Both the position numbers and the translations under genes were made by a program. The notes beneath the pieces are model-generated. The model had not been told where the DNA came from and did no database searches. It saw nothing but the letters and a program-made list of their open reading frames with translations. A stretch of 64,000 nt of DNA from Isoetes taiwanensis (Eukaryota > Streptophyta > Lycopodiopsida > Isoetales > Isoetaceae): assembly GCA_021234155.1 (NCBI GenBank), contig JAJEKV010000004.1, forward strand, positions 27,193,818-27,257,817. Reading direction: 5' to 3'. Below, one piece after another: positions 45,715 through 56,252 of this stretch (positions are counted from its first letter, which is position 1; the number at the start of each line of letters is the position of its first letter).

Positions 45715-47250
45715 TATATTGACACGTCAGGTAGTAGAAATACACCACCATGGGGTATGTTAACCTAGGGGGTTGACCTAAAAGGGATTAGTTTAGCTAT
45801 GCTAAATTAATAAAACCTAATTAAGTGTATTTTTGTCTTAATTAACCTAATTAGCTTAATTAGTTAATTAATGACATGCCACCTGGCCCAAATCGATTGG
45901 GCAAGGCAGGGTTTCCATTTTGGACACCCAAATTAGGGCTTTGGGGCCCCAATTCGAATTAGAAGCAATTGGAGATGGAGGAGGAGGAGCAACAGCCAGG
46001 CACCCTTCAGCAAATCGAGATGGAGCCATCCCAAGCCCGATTCGACGGTTAGTCCGTAGCTTAGCTGTGTTATCTGTAGGGTAGCGCCCCTGTTGGGCAC
46101 TTGTTGTGTGTATTTCTTCGGTTTCTCTGTGTTCTCTATGCTTTACCTGTAGGAACTAACCCTTGATTGCAAAGGTGAGTTCTCTTTATCTCTGATTCTG
46201 GTCTTGCTCTTAAAGGATGGATTGATAGTTCTTTGCATAGTATTACTCTTGAAATGGGGGAATTAAGGGGGGGTAGAGACCTCTGAGCCATGTTTAGTAG
46301 TATGCTCCTAGGTAGATCCCTGTATTTTTCATTAGTTGCGGCCTGTGTACAAGAGACCACCGGGTCGTAGATGCTATGGAATGGCTTAGCACCAGAGAAG
46401 GGACGCAGTGGTGAAGTGGGGGTGGGGTCTTGCATGAACATAAAAGGCTCCTGAGACTCCTACAGTGGGCTAGGCCTGATAGCCGGTCACGTAGAGGGCC
46501 GGGTATGGGTCTGACACTCCCTGGGTGTAGTGGTGTGACCCGTATGGGGCACCATGCACTTTGAGTAGATTTAGGGTGAGTAAGTCGGGTACGGATGCGG
46601 GGGTCGCTGATGCGGCACGTATTCTCTAGCTCACCCATGGAACCACTGCGATCCTGGAAGGGGACACTTCCCTGACCTGCCTCATTGGACCGGGGCGTCA
46701 TGAACCCTGGAGTAGGCTCGTAGGGTGATACCTTGAGTCTGCATCTCCGGAAGGCTATAACGAAGCCATAGCGTGAATCGACCTATCTGCAAAGTGTGCA
46801 CAGGAGGGGCGGATGGAGTGGACAACCCTAGCCACTGTTCTATGCCAGCCAACGCCAGGTTATACCTCTGTCTGCTGATCTCTTGAGGCCGAGCCGTCAG
46901 TCTATCCTCACAGGAGTCTGAACCGGGTTAGAACCTAGGGTTTTGGGGTGTTTTCCTTAGGGTTAGATGCATATTCTTTGCCGTTGGTACTCGGATGGAT
47001 GTGCCACCCTTCGTGGTGGTTATTTATATATGATTTATGTTGTGTGCTAACATGTATTCACGCTTCCGCGACGTAGGAGTCCCATTGAAGGCGTGGGCCG
47101 AATGACACCTCCGTGTCCTTCACTCGGGCATCTTTCTATAGATGGCCCGGGATAGACGGAGGGCCCTGCTCATGGCGAGATGGTCGCCATGGGAGGGGAA
47201 AGTCCCCGTATGTATACGGCCGGGTTCGTATATATTCAGGGAGCGTCACA
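45715..47250 (+). repeat. LTR6 (5' end missing)
   Basis: Begins within the LTR at TATATTGACACGTCA, lacking about 36 bases, and ends with the intact GGGAGCGTCACA at 47250. The GATTC duplication (47251-47255) follows, making it the right boundary of the composite. Confidence 0.85.
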
Positions 47251-47255
47251 GATTC

Positions 47256-48822
47256 TATTTCAGGATTAATATTCCAGTACTTGGCAGCTTTAGACATAGG
47301 AGAATCCCGAGTTAGGTAGGCATAAATGCTGGAGACTTTGTAGATCTTCTTTCCTCCACAAGACCAATGAATATTACAATCAGAATTGGGGTCAATTTTA
47401 ATATTTCTCAAGGATCTCATAATATGATCATAGAGAATTCTGTCAGAGGAAGTACCACCAATTATAGCTTTACATCTGGTCCAGGAGATCCATTTATCAC
47501 CCTGCCAAATATTCCCTAAGCATGAAATACCTTTGCTCAACCATTTTTTGTAGATTCTTGGATGCTTCAAAGCTAGAGGTCTTTGATCTCGAGAAGCCAA
47601 GTTTGGATTCCAGAAAATGCTAGAGTTGTGACAGGACTCAATAATTGGATCATATTGATAAGCTTTGGAGGCCTTATTCCATGAGATGATTAAATTCCTC
47701 ATAAGAGGGGAAGTGTTTGAGCCAGGCCTGATCTCAGAGAATGCAGAATGAGGAAGTTGATGATTGACAAAGGGGTGCCCTTCCAAAATACTATTTTGAA
47801 GCCAATATTTAATGAAGAAAGTTGCTGGATTACCCTGATTAAATAGAGTCTTCCAAACATATTTTCCTGCCAAAGCATAACCTTGAAGTAGCAGGTTTTT
47901 GCAGCCAAGTCCACCTTTGCTTTTATTCTGAGTAACATAATTCCAATTTACCATGTGATTTTTTCCCCAAATGTAGTTCCTAACTATCTTCTCAATCTGC
48001 TGATAAATAGATTTTGGAGCTAGAAGAGCAGAAGAGAAGAAAATATGAGAACTAGAGAGAACTGAGTTTGCAATGATAGTTCTGCCAGCTAAAGAGAGAC
48101 AGCTGCCATAGTTGTTGAGTTTCCTTCTAATCTTGGAGACAACGGGAGACCATAGGTTCTTAACAGATGTATCTAAGGAAAGAGGCATACCAAGCAAAGT
48201 AGAAGGATGACTAAAGCCAAAGCATTTGATACCTAAGATATCAGGTCGAGTAGACTCTCCAAGAATGATGCACTTTTGCTGATTCAGGAAAATACCAGAG
48301 GCAACACTAAACCCTTTAATGGTGTTGAGAAAGAATTCAATGTTATTAATGTCATTCTTCAAGAAGCTGAAAGAATCATCAGCATATTGCATTAAGGACA
48401 GCTGGTTTACACTATCAGGAAGCAAAAGACCTTCAAAGTTCCCAACCTGCTGGTGATGTTGAATAACTCTTGTTAGCATTTCAGCAACAATGATGAAGAG
48501 ATATGGAGCTAAGGGACAGCCCTGCCTAACTCCTTTGTTTAGAGTAAAGAAAGAACTTGGAGAACCATTGATTAAAATTGAAGATTGAGATCTTGAGTTG
48601 AGTCCCATGATGAGATCAATTAATTTGGAAGGAAGACCAATCTTTTGAAGAGCAAGAACAAGAAAGTCCCATCTAACAGTATCAAATGCTTTAGAGAAGT
48701 CAAGTTTCAGAAGAACACAGTTTTGATTTGAAATTTTAGCCCAATGCATCCCCTCCATAGTTGCTATGTAATTATCAAGGATAGGAAAGCTGATTGATGC
48801 AAACTAATATTTTTCTGAAGAA
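47256..48822 (-). pseudogene. L1-A ORF2 middle segment: reverse transcriptase
   Basis: The minus strand encodes about 500 uninterrupted residues. They include LKLDFSKAFDTVRWDFL, GVRQGCPLAPYLFIIVAEML, the active-site motif QYADDSFSF and LLGMPLSL, then LAGRTIIANSVLSSSHIFF and KGGLGCKNLLLQGYALAGKY. These are the RT palm and thumb motifs of plant L1 elements. At its 5' side (about 48786) one base is missing between the segment that starts at the LINE-2 insertion and this frame. At its 3' side it continues in frame into 21733. The long open frame means L1-A is a young copy. Confidence 0.85.
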
Positions 48823-51800
48823 CCCCAGATCATTCAGCGGCTTCATGATCACCCACCGCGGCCTCTCAGGACGGTTTTTAAGCTTAACACAAGCTTTCTT
48901 CAGGATCCAGAGTTCACAGCCGGCTGTAAGCTCATTTGGCAGCAGATATTCAGCCAGGATAGCGGAATGAGTGCAATGGTTACAGCATTGGCTAGGGTAA
49001 AACAATTTGCGAAAGAATGGGGGCGGCAAAAGGCTTTGGCTCAGCGTCGCAGGTTGGATGCCTTATATGCGGAACTGGAGTCTCTTAGAGGGCGGGTCTC
49101 TGATGGCTTGCGTGAGCAGCAGGTGCTTCGTCAGATCGAGGTTGAGGAGGAGGCCAAGGTGTCGCAGGCTAGGGTCAAAGCAGGTTTGACGTGGCTGAAG
49201 CAGTCTGACACTTGCTCCAAAGTCTTTTTCCGAGCAGCCCCCGTAAGAAGTATGCAAAGCAACCATGGCGGACATAGTTACACCCGTGGAGTGTTGTTGC
49301 AAAGAACCGGATGCTATCAAGGCCTTTGTAGCGGCAAGACTATGAAACATTTTTCAAGGAGAGCCCGCTTCCCTCACAGAGTGTTTTTCAAGAGCTGGTG
49401 CTGGCCAAGGTATCGCCAAGAATCTCAGCCCTTCAAAGACAGAGCTTAGAGGAGCCGTTGACAGGGCAGGAGTTGGGGGATGCATGCCGTCTGTTGGCTC
49501 GGAATAAGTGTCCTGGATTAGATGGAATACCAGTGGAGTTTTTTCAGAAGTACTGGGAATGGGTGGGGGACTCGGTGGTGCAGGTGTATGTGGATCTTTT
49601 GGGGAATAACTCGATGCATCCTCGGCTGAATACAGGTTGTATTTCACTTATACCCAAGTGTAAGCATCCTAAAACCATCAATGACTGGAGGCCTATTACT
49701 CTGTTGTCTGTAGTGTATAAAATCATTGCTAAGGCTTTGGCTGAGAGGCTTAAGCCAGTACTAGTTCACGCCATTAGTGCAGAAAGCGATGCGGTTTTAT
49801 ACCACAAATGAACATTCTTCATAATGTGGTGCTTTGCGCTTTTGAGGGAGTGCATTGGGCTCAGAGGATGAGGCAGCCCCTTGTTTTTCTTAAAATTTGG
49901 ATTTTGCCAAGGCTTATGATGGTGTTAATGGGCGGTTCTTGGCAGATATGATGCAGGCCTTTGGGTGCGGACCTAGTTTCAGGGAAACGGTTATGAAGCT
50001 GCACGTGTCTGCTAGGGCGACAGTGTGGTGTCAGGGTGAGACCTCTTCAATCTTCTCTGTGGGCCGAGGCATTAGGCAGGGATGTCCGTTGGCCCCCTTC
50101 CTGTTCACTATAGTGGCAGAAGCTCTCTCGCAGCTTTTTCAGGTGGCAGTTGCTGACAATGTGGTGCAAGGTCTCCGCATGGATGATGGGTCGCAACAGG
50201 TTTGCAATCAATTTGCGGATGATACATTCCTCTTTCTTCATGCGGATGAGTCCAATCTCCGTGACCAAGAATATTTTGGATGCCTTTTCTTTAGCTTCGT
50301 GGTGCTTGCTTAACCGGGTCAAGTGCGTTCGGCCATGTGGGTACCGGAGGAACCTCCTCCCGCGTGGTTGAGCCGGTTTCCCCCGGCTCTTACACCACCA
50401 CACACACCGCCAAACTGTTAGGCATACCATTTGGCTTGGACATTAATGCTAGGGCAATTTGGGCGAGACATTACGTAATCTTAAGCAAAGATCGAACCGG
50501 TGGAGGGGAAGTAAACTCACCATGGCTGGTAGGATTCTCGATAGCCAAGTCGCTGCTCAGTAGCACTCATGTTTATGCAGCCTCCCCGCATACTTGCGCC
50601 GTAAAGTGTGGTTAAGGAGTTGGATGACACCATTCGCAATTTTGTTTGGGGAGGAAATGAGGAGGGGGCTACAAAGTTGAAGGTCGATGGTGGAAGTGTG
50701 TGCGCCCCTGAAAAGGGGGGGGGCTTAGGTATGCTTGATGTGTCCTTGCACGAAGGTGTTCCGTGTCGAAATTCATCTGGCAGTTGTTGCAGGAGCAACA
50801 ATCCCCAGGATTGGCTCTGTTGGCACAGTCGCTTCGCCACTCTATTGTGTTTAGGAAGCCGGCAATTCGCCTGGGATTGCCGTGGGCTGTTTGAGGATTT
50901 GCGGCCATTCCCTCATGCTTCGCCTTTTCTTAAAGGTCTCCTCAAGGCCTGGAAGGTGGTCAAGGTTCTCTTTTCATTGGACCCTAGCAGGTGTATGGTA
51001 GCCCCATCGGCCTTTCTTTGGGTACCCTTGGATTCTGCATCTCCCTTGGCCTCTTCCCTACACCCAGGTACTCAGCGCCGATGGATTGCTGCAGGGGTAA
51101 CATCCATCCGTGACTGGTATTGGGAGGGTCATCTGGCGCCGTGGGAGTTTTTTAGGGATCGATTTGGCCTTCGGCGCTGGGACATTCGGACTTGGGCGAA
51201 TGCGAATGCTATTCCATTGCAGTTGTCTTCTCAAGTCAATCGCGTTTGGAAGTCGCATAGTGGACTTGATGCATCTCAGTTTGTAGCATCGGCTTATGGG
51301 CTTCTAGCGCTTCAGGACACATTGCCGCCTTCGGATAAGTGGTCACTTAAGCTTCCAGGGAGTAAGTGGCCCGCCATGTGGAAGTGGGCATGGAATACAT
51401 TGCCTCCTCCTAAAATCCGTACCCTTTTATGGCAGATCTTGCACCGTAGCCTCAGGGTGAATGTCCGAAGTACAATGTGTTCAAGCCCGGGTAGCGGAAA
51501 CATGCCCTCTATGTGGGAGGCGCCGAGAGACCATTGAGCACTGCTTTGTCCTATGCACAGAGGTAGGGGCAGCTTGGTCCTGGGTGAGAGCCCTCTTTGG
51601 GTCTTCACTGTGCAGTCAGAAGCTTCTCATGGGAGTCTTTCCTAGCAGTTGGTCAGTGGCCAAGCAGCAGGCGTTCCATTTATGCAGAGCTTGGCTTCTG
51701 TGGTTGATTTGGAAAAGACGGAGAGCGAAGGTCTTTCGTATCGCGGGCTTAGCCCCTTTTCGGTTGGTTCCGATCTTGAGGCATAAGTTGTGGCGGGCTT

Positions 51801-51962
51801 ACCAAGTCTCAAGCTTATCTGGCACAGTTAAGCGGGAAATTTGGTCGACATTCTTACAGATTGTGAATCATGATGGGCACTTCATTTCTTAGCACCACAC
51901 TTATCATTGTACTTGATCACATTCTAGTGGTTTAATATATTCCTATATTCTTCAAAAAAAAA
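48823..51962 (+). mobile_element. LINE-2: 5'-truncated LINE nested in L1-A (opposite strand)
   Basis: The 17-mer AATATTTTTCTGAAGAA occurs at 48806-48822 and 51963-51979, and an A-run (51954-51964) ends the insert. This is a textbook LINE insertion with 5' truncation. About 3.14 kb, on the plus strand, opposite to its L1-A host. It is GC-richer and much more decayed than L1-A, although the clean target duplication shows the insertion itself is later than L1-A. Confidence 0.9.
48897..51892 (+). pseudogene. LINE-2 ORF2: reverse transcriptase and zinc-binding domain (multiple frameshifts)
   Basis: Pieces in several frames follow the L1 ORF2 order. First a linker (FLQDPEFTAGCKLIWQQIF; AMVTALARVKQFAKEWG). 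RT follows (CPGLDGIPVEFFQKYWEWVG; LISLIPK-like CISLIPKCKHPKTINDWRPI; DFAKAYDGVNGRFL; GIRQGCPLAPFLFTIVAEAL; active site QFADDTFLFLH). Then FVWGG and KGGGLGMLDVSL, then the zinc-binding C-terminus (KIRTLLWQILHRSLRVN; CPLCGRRRETIEHCFVLC). At least five frame changes separate them. The endonuclease is missing because of 5' truncation. Confidence 0.85.
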
Positions 51963-51979
51963 AATATTTTTCTGAAGAA

Positions 51980-53645
51980 AAGCTTTGATTCTATTAGCTA
52001 TGATTTTTGCACAGAGCTTATAAGTGGCATTGGTCAAAGATATAGGCCTCCAGTCACTGAAAGTCTCGGGATTATCAGTTTTTGGAATTAGAGAGATGAA
52101 GCCAGAGGATAAGGCAGGGTGCAAATGGTTGGAAGACCAATAACCATTAATCATTTGAACCAGATCATGCTTTAAGACCTCCCAAAACTTAATGTAAAAT
52201 TCTGGGGGAAGGCCATCAGGGCCTGGACTTTTCCCTTTAGCCAGGTTATTCAGAGTTTGCTTGATCTCTTCTTCAGAGGGCAATCTAGAAATCTGATCAC
52301 CTAAAGGATCAACAATATTATTTGGCAGAGAGCTTAAAATATCCAGGAACCCCTTAGCCTCAACATTATCCCAGCTGATATTTTGCTGACTAGAGAAAAT
52401 AGTGGAGTACTTGGAAAATAAGTAATCAGTGATTCCTTTAGGATCCTTAAGAATGTTGCCAATATCATCTTTGATGAAGGAGATCTGTTTTTTGAGCAGC
52501 CTATTTTTAGCAATTCTAAAAAAGAATTTTGAATTGCAATTATCCATGTGATTATAGAATTTAATTTTACTTTTCATGGCTGCCCCTTTGGCTTCATATT
52601 CCTCAATACTCTTAATGCTATGCTCAAGGTCATCTTCTATTAAATGCAAAGAGGAATTAAGAGGATCAGTCTGCAGTTTGGATCTGACATCCTTCATAGC
52701 AATAAGAAGCTTGTTTTTAGTGTCACTTTTTTGAGCATGCAAAGTTTTAGACCAATTTTTTATCCAAGATTTAGCTTCCTTTATATTAGAGTAGAAAGCT
52801 TTCATAGAATGATTGTCATTAACTCTTGGGAGGCTGCTGTAGAAGGCACTAAATTCAGCACAGAATTTATCATTGCTCAATGTGGAACAATTAAGCTTAA
52901 ATGGAATGTTACCTTGCTTCTTGATGCCCAAAGAGTGCTTGGTCTGGAGAAACTGGGGTTGGTGATCAGAGATTGAGGTGCTTTCATCACTTGAGACAAT
53001 ACAATTGTCCCAGAAAGATAGATTAGATTTTTTGACATAAAATCTATCCAGGGTACAATATACCCTTGAGTGGCCATCCTGTTTATTTGACCATGTGTAC
53101 TTGGCAGTAGAGGAAGGAATATAGGTGAAAAGGTGAGAATCAAGCAGATTATCCCAATTTTCTTTCTCTTTGACCGACATACTAAGATTGTTATTTGATT
53201 TAAGGTCAATGGATGGGGTATTATTGTAGTCACCAGCAAGAATCCAAGTTACAGAGTTATGATTTTGAAGCCAGATATTAATTTGTGACCAAATTGTCTC
53301 CCTTTCTCTCGAATTAGTTGGGGCATAGATGTTCACAACTCCAAACAAAGAGTCTGAATAGTTAAAGATCACTGCCTGCCACCTTTTGCAAGGACTGTTA
53401 TAAAGAAAAGAGTGTTTGAGATTACTCCAAATCATGCAAAGCCCCCCTGAAGTATTAGAAGCTTCAATCCAAATGGAGGATTGACCTGGCCCAATCCAGT
53501 CAGCCAAGTTTGAGCATTCAAAGTTAGGAAGTCTCAATTCTTGCAACAAAATTATATCTGCTTTGTATTCCCTAATCTGAGAAATAGCCCTCCTTCTCTT
53601 TAGGGGACCTTTTATTCCTCTCAAGTTCCAGGAAGGGATCTTCAT
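51980..53645 (-). pseudogene. L1-A ORF2 N-terminal segment: AP endonuclease and start of RT
   Basis: ATG at 53645 opens an unbroken frame (MKIPSWNLRGIKGPLKRRRA) with the endonuclease motifs LQELRLP (catalytic Glu), VNIYAPTN, LAGDYNN and STSISDHQP. It continues into the RT N-terminus (KGKSPGPDGLPPEFYIKFWE; GFISLIPKTDNPETFSDWRP). It is cut by LINE-2 after IKAFLQKN and resumes at 48822. In plant L1s the endonuclease nicks target DNA to prime reverse transcription. The segment is open over 555 codons. Confidence 0.85.
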
Positions 53646-53681
53646 TGCAAGACAAATAAAAAAGATTGATGGAGAGACAGA

Positions 53682-56252
53682 TCAGGATTGTAAATTCTCT
53701 CTGGCTTTGTTCCTGGTGTTGCTAGCAGGGGTTCTTAGAATATTAAGAATTCTGCTGGAATGTTTAATCTTAACTTTAGCTTTAGATTTCCCTTTTTTGG
53801 ACTTGGAACTAGCAGATAAGACACCTTTTGAAGGTAACATTAAAAATGAGTCATCATCCCAGGAACCATTATTAACAATATTTAAAGCATTAATGTCCCC
53901 CTCATTTTCTTTATCAGAAACCTCAGTGTCAGAATAAACCTGATTTGGCATGTGAGAGCAACTCCAGAATTTTGAGCCACAGCAGGGACTTGGATTTGAT
54001 CTTGTACCACTATTAATCATTTGAAACAATTAAACTATTAAGAGGGTTGAGATCTTGCCTGGGAATTGCCAAATCCTCATTTATGTTGACTGCAATAGAC
54101 TCCTCAGGTTGTGAAATGTTTTCCTCTGGTAGTTTGTTTCCCTCATTCTTTTGCTCTATTCTAGTTTCAACACTGCTTTCCAATATCTCAGATCCAATAC
54201 ACTGTGTTTCTACATCATCATCCCCATTATCAAGAATTAATTTATCACTGTCACCTTGAGCTAAATTCTTGCTAAGAGAACCTTTTCCATCACTGTCCAC
54301 GTGCAACTCTGCAAGCTGTTGAGCTATGTGACTGGAGATAGAACCAGGAAAAAAAGGGATTTCAGGTTGTGAAGGGGTATCAGAGTGATCATAAGTTTCA
54401 GATAGATCAATTAAAGGATGAGTGGAAGGGGGATCATAAGGCATTGAATTAGGGTAGATAGGCAAAGTGGAATCCAGCAGATCCCCTGGGGTAATGGTAT
54501 CAATAGTGTCTGCAGCAGAGTCAATGTTCAGCTGAGCTAAAATTCCAAAACTATTTGAACAAAGAACTTTGTTTTGAGATCCTGCTTTTTCCAAAGTTTC
54601 AATATCAGAGGTATTGTTTTCCATAATTAATAACTCTTCTTTATCCCTCGAGTTCACTTTATTCTCAGGGACTGTAAACTTTGATTTGCTGTCAAGAGTT
54701 GAATGACGAGATTCTGTGGGATTATCCTTAATTTTAATCCCTATATGTCTTTCTTTTGAAACCATTTTAGAATCTTGTAAAATACCCTTCAAAGTTTGAT
54801 GCAAATCAATCTGTTGATGTTGTAGAGGACCTTTTCCCTTGAGAATTGTTTTATCATATCCTTTATTGATCAATTCTGCTCCTTGAGTTGATGTTCCAGA
54901 AGATAAGCCATTGTTGTTGACAGAGTTGGAGATGACACCCTTATTGAGAACTTTGATTGTTGAGGGTGCAAGCTTGAAAGATGTGAATTGGCTGTGCATG
55001 AAAATGTTATCCTTGTTTTTTTCTTCCAACATCAGTTTCTGTTTGAATTCTCTTTTCTTAAGAATTCTTTTCCTGCTACCATTGACTCTGGAATATGGAA
55101 TCCATTCTTGAAGATTGTATTTGTTGTTGTAGTCAATCTTCTTTGTCTGATCTTGCTGACTTGGTTTTTTGACATATTGAGTTAGGCAGATTTTTTTGAG
55201 TTTCAGAATTCTGCCTTTGCTTTGAGAGATGAACTGAAGAATCAACTACTCCTTGCAATTCTTCTTGAACCTGATTTTCTGAATCCCTTACTTCATTGAC
55301 TCTGCAAGATGAGTTAACAAAATGCCTGGTTTTGCAATTCTGGCAGAAATTTGGCAATCCTACCCATCTAAGATTAAGATCCACAGGTTTACCAAAGAAA
55401 TCTATCAGGGGGATGGAAGTAGGAATTGGTTTAGAGATATCAAGCTGAATATAGCATTTTGGAGGCTTGTATGGGCAAAATTCAGCAGAGATAAAGGATC
55501 CAAAGGAATTAAAGATCTTGGTGAAGCAATCTTCATTCCAGTAGATGGGGGACAAATCATTCATAGTCACAGAAGCTATAAATAATTTACCATAATCTCT
55601 GATGGGAAGAGTAGGGCTCCATTTTATAAATGAAAATTGGAAAGTATTGAAGGTCGAGTGCCCCAATTTCAACATGTAATTAGCAGTTCTGCTATCACCA
55701 CATTCCACAAGGAGATAAGGAAAATTAGGCCAGTAAATGGAGTTTATGACAATTCCCTTATGCAATCTTAGAAGGTGATCCCATAATTGCTGAATGTTTA
55801 ACCCAACTTTATCAACAGAGATCACAACAGCAGAAGAAGATAATGACTCAATTTTTTGAGGCAATTGAGGAGTTGTTTAAATGAATACCTTTGAACAACT
55901 GAAGGTCAGGTCGGGACTGATACTGCAAATTGTAGAATTCTTGTGTGAGATCATGGTTGGAGTAAACTTGTTGAGCAGGTCTCGGATCTCCATATGGAAT
56001 GGGCACATCATTGGCATCAATGATAGGAGTAAAGCCATCAAATGCAGGATCTTTGGACAAGTTATCCCATTGTGGAACGTCTCTGCTAATGTGATGCATT
56101 TCTTTGGAAGAAAAATCTAAATCAGCAAAATTCCCAAATTTAATCACATTTGAAGGATTAGAATGATAGGAGCTTAACTGGTTTAGCAGATCGCTTCTCT
56201 GGTCGGAAGGGAGGAGCATGAACTTGTGCAGAAGAATGAGAGAGTTGGCATT
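53682..56252 (-). pseudogene. L1-A ORF1 (RNA-binding protein, frameshifted)
   Basis: Three overlapping minus-strand frames carry ORF1. 56252-55848 reads MLLPSDQRSDLLNQLSSYHS and onward. 55864-55133 holds a DUF4283-like domain (LWDHLLRLHKGIVINSIYWP; KLFIASVTMNDLSPIYW) and a knuckle FCQNCKTRHFVNSSC with Cys, Cys, His and Cys. 55245-54013 and 54029-53682 are low-complexity, Ser/Asp-rich and then basic (KSKKGKSKAKVKIK). The first frame change falls in an A-run near 55855, consistent with slippage. ORF1 proteins of plant L1s bind the element RNA. No 5' untranslated region is seen before the LINE-3 junction at 56253. Confidence 0.7.

Larger units (their letters stand above)
21734..47250 (+). mobile_element. 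25.5-kb composite of Ty3/gypsy-type LTR retroelements
   Basis: The composite begins TGTGACG and ends CGTCACA, with the 5-bp duplication GATTC on both sides (21729-21733 and 47251-47255). Inside are six related LTRs. LTR1 and LTR2 are complete, LTR3 is inverted, LTR4 lacks its last ~35 bases, LTR5 lacks about 6 bases at its start and about 36 at its end, and LTR6 lacks about 36 at its start. Between them lie two copies of an H3-encoding internal region, unknown spacer DNA, a large inverted repeat, a direct repeat and decayed gypsy pol. One outer duplication for the whole block suggests one insertion followed by LTR recombination and rearrangement, or insertion of an already recombinant DNA. 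Confidence 0.85.
20401..56252 (-). mobile_element. L1-A: near-full-length plant L1-type LINE (split)
   Basis: The minus-strand element ends in a 19-base poly-A (poly-T at 20401-20419). Its coding pieces lie at 20401-21733, 47256-48822 and 51980-56252, which sum to about 7.2 kb, typical of a plant L1. A short duplicated target, TAGGNTTTTT, stands at 20395-20404 and 56253-56262 with one mismatch. Domains in order from the 5' end: ORF1 with a C-C-H-C-like knuckle, then ORF2 with AP endonuclease, reverse transcriptase (YADD) and a zinc-binding RT-associated domain. It is interrupted by LINE-2 and by the LTR composite. Confidence 0.85.

Noticed and set aside
48823-51962. LINE-2 and L1-A as one element with a rearranged middle
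   Set aside because: They lie on opposite strands, have separate RT domains (FADD and YADD), and a 17-bp target duplication bounds LINE-2.
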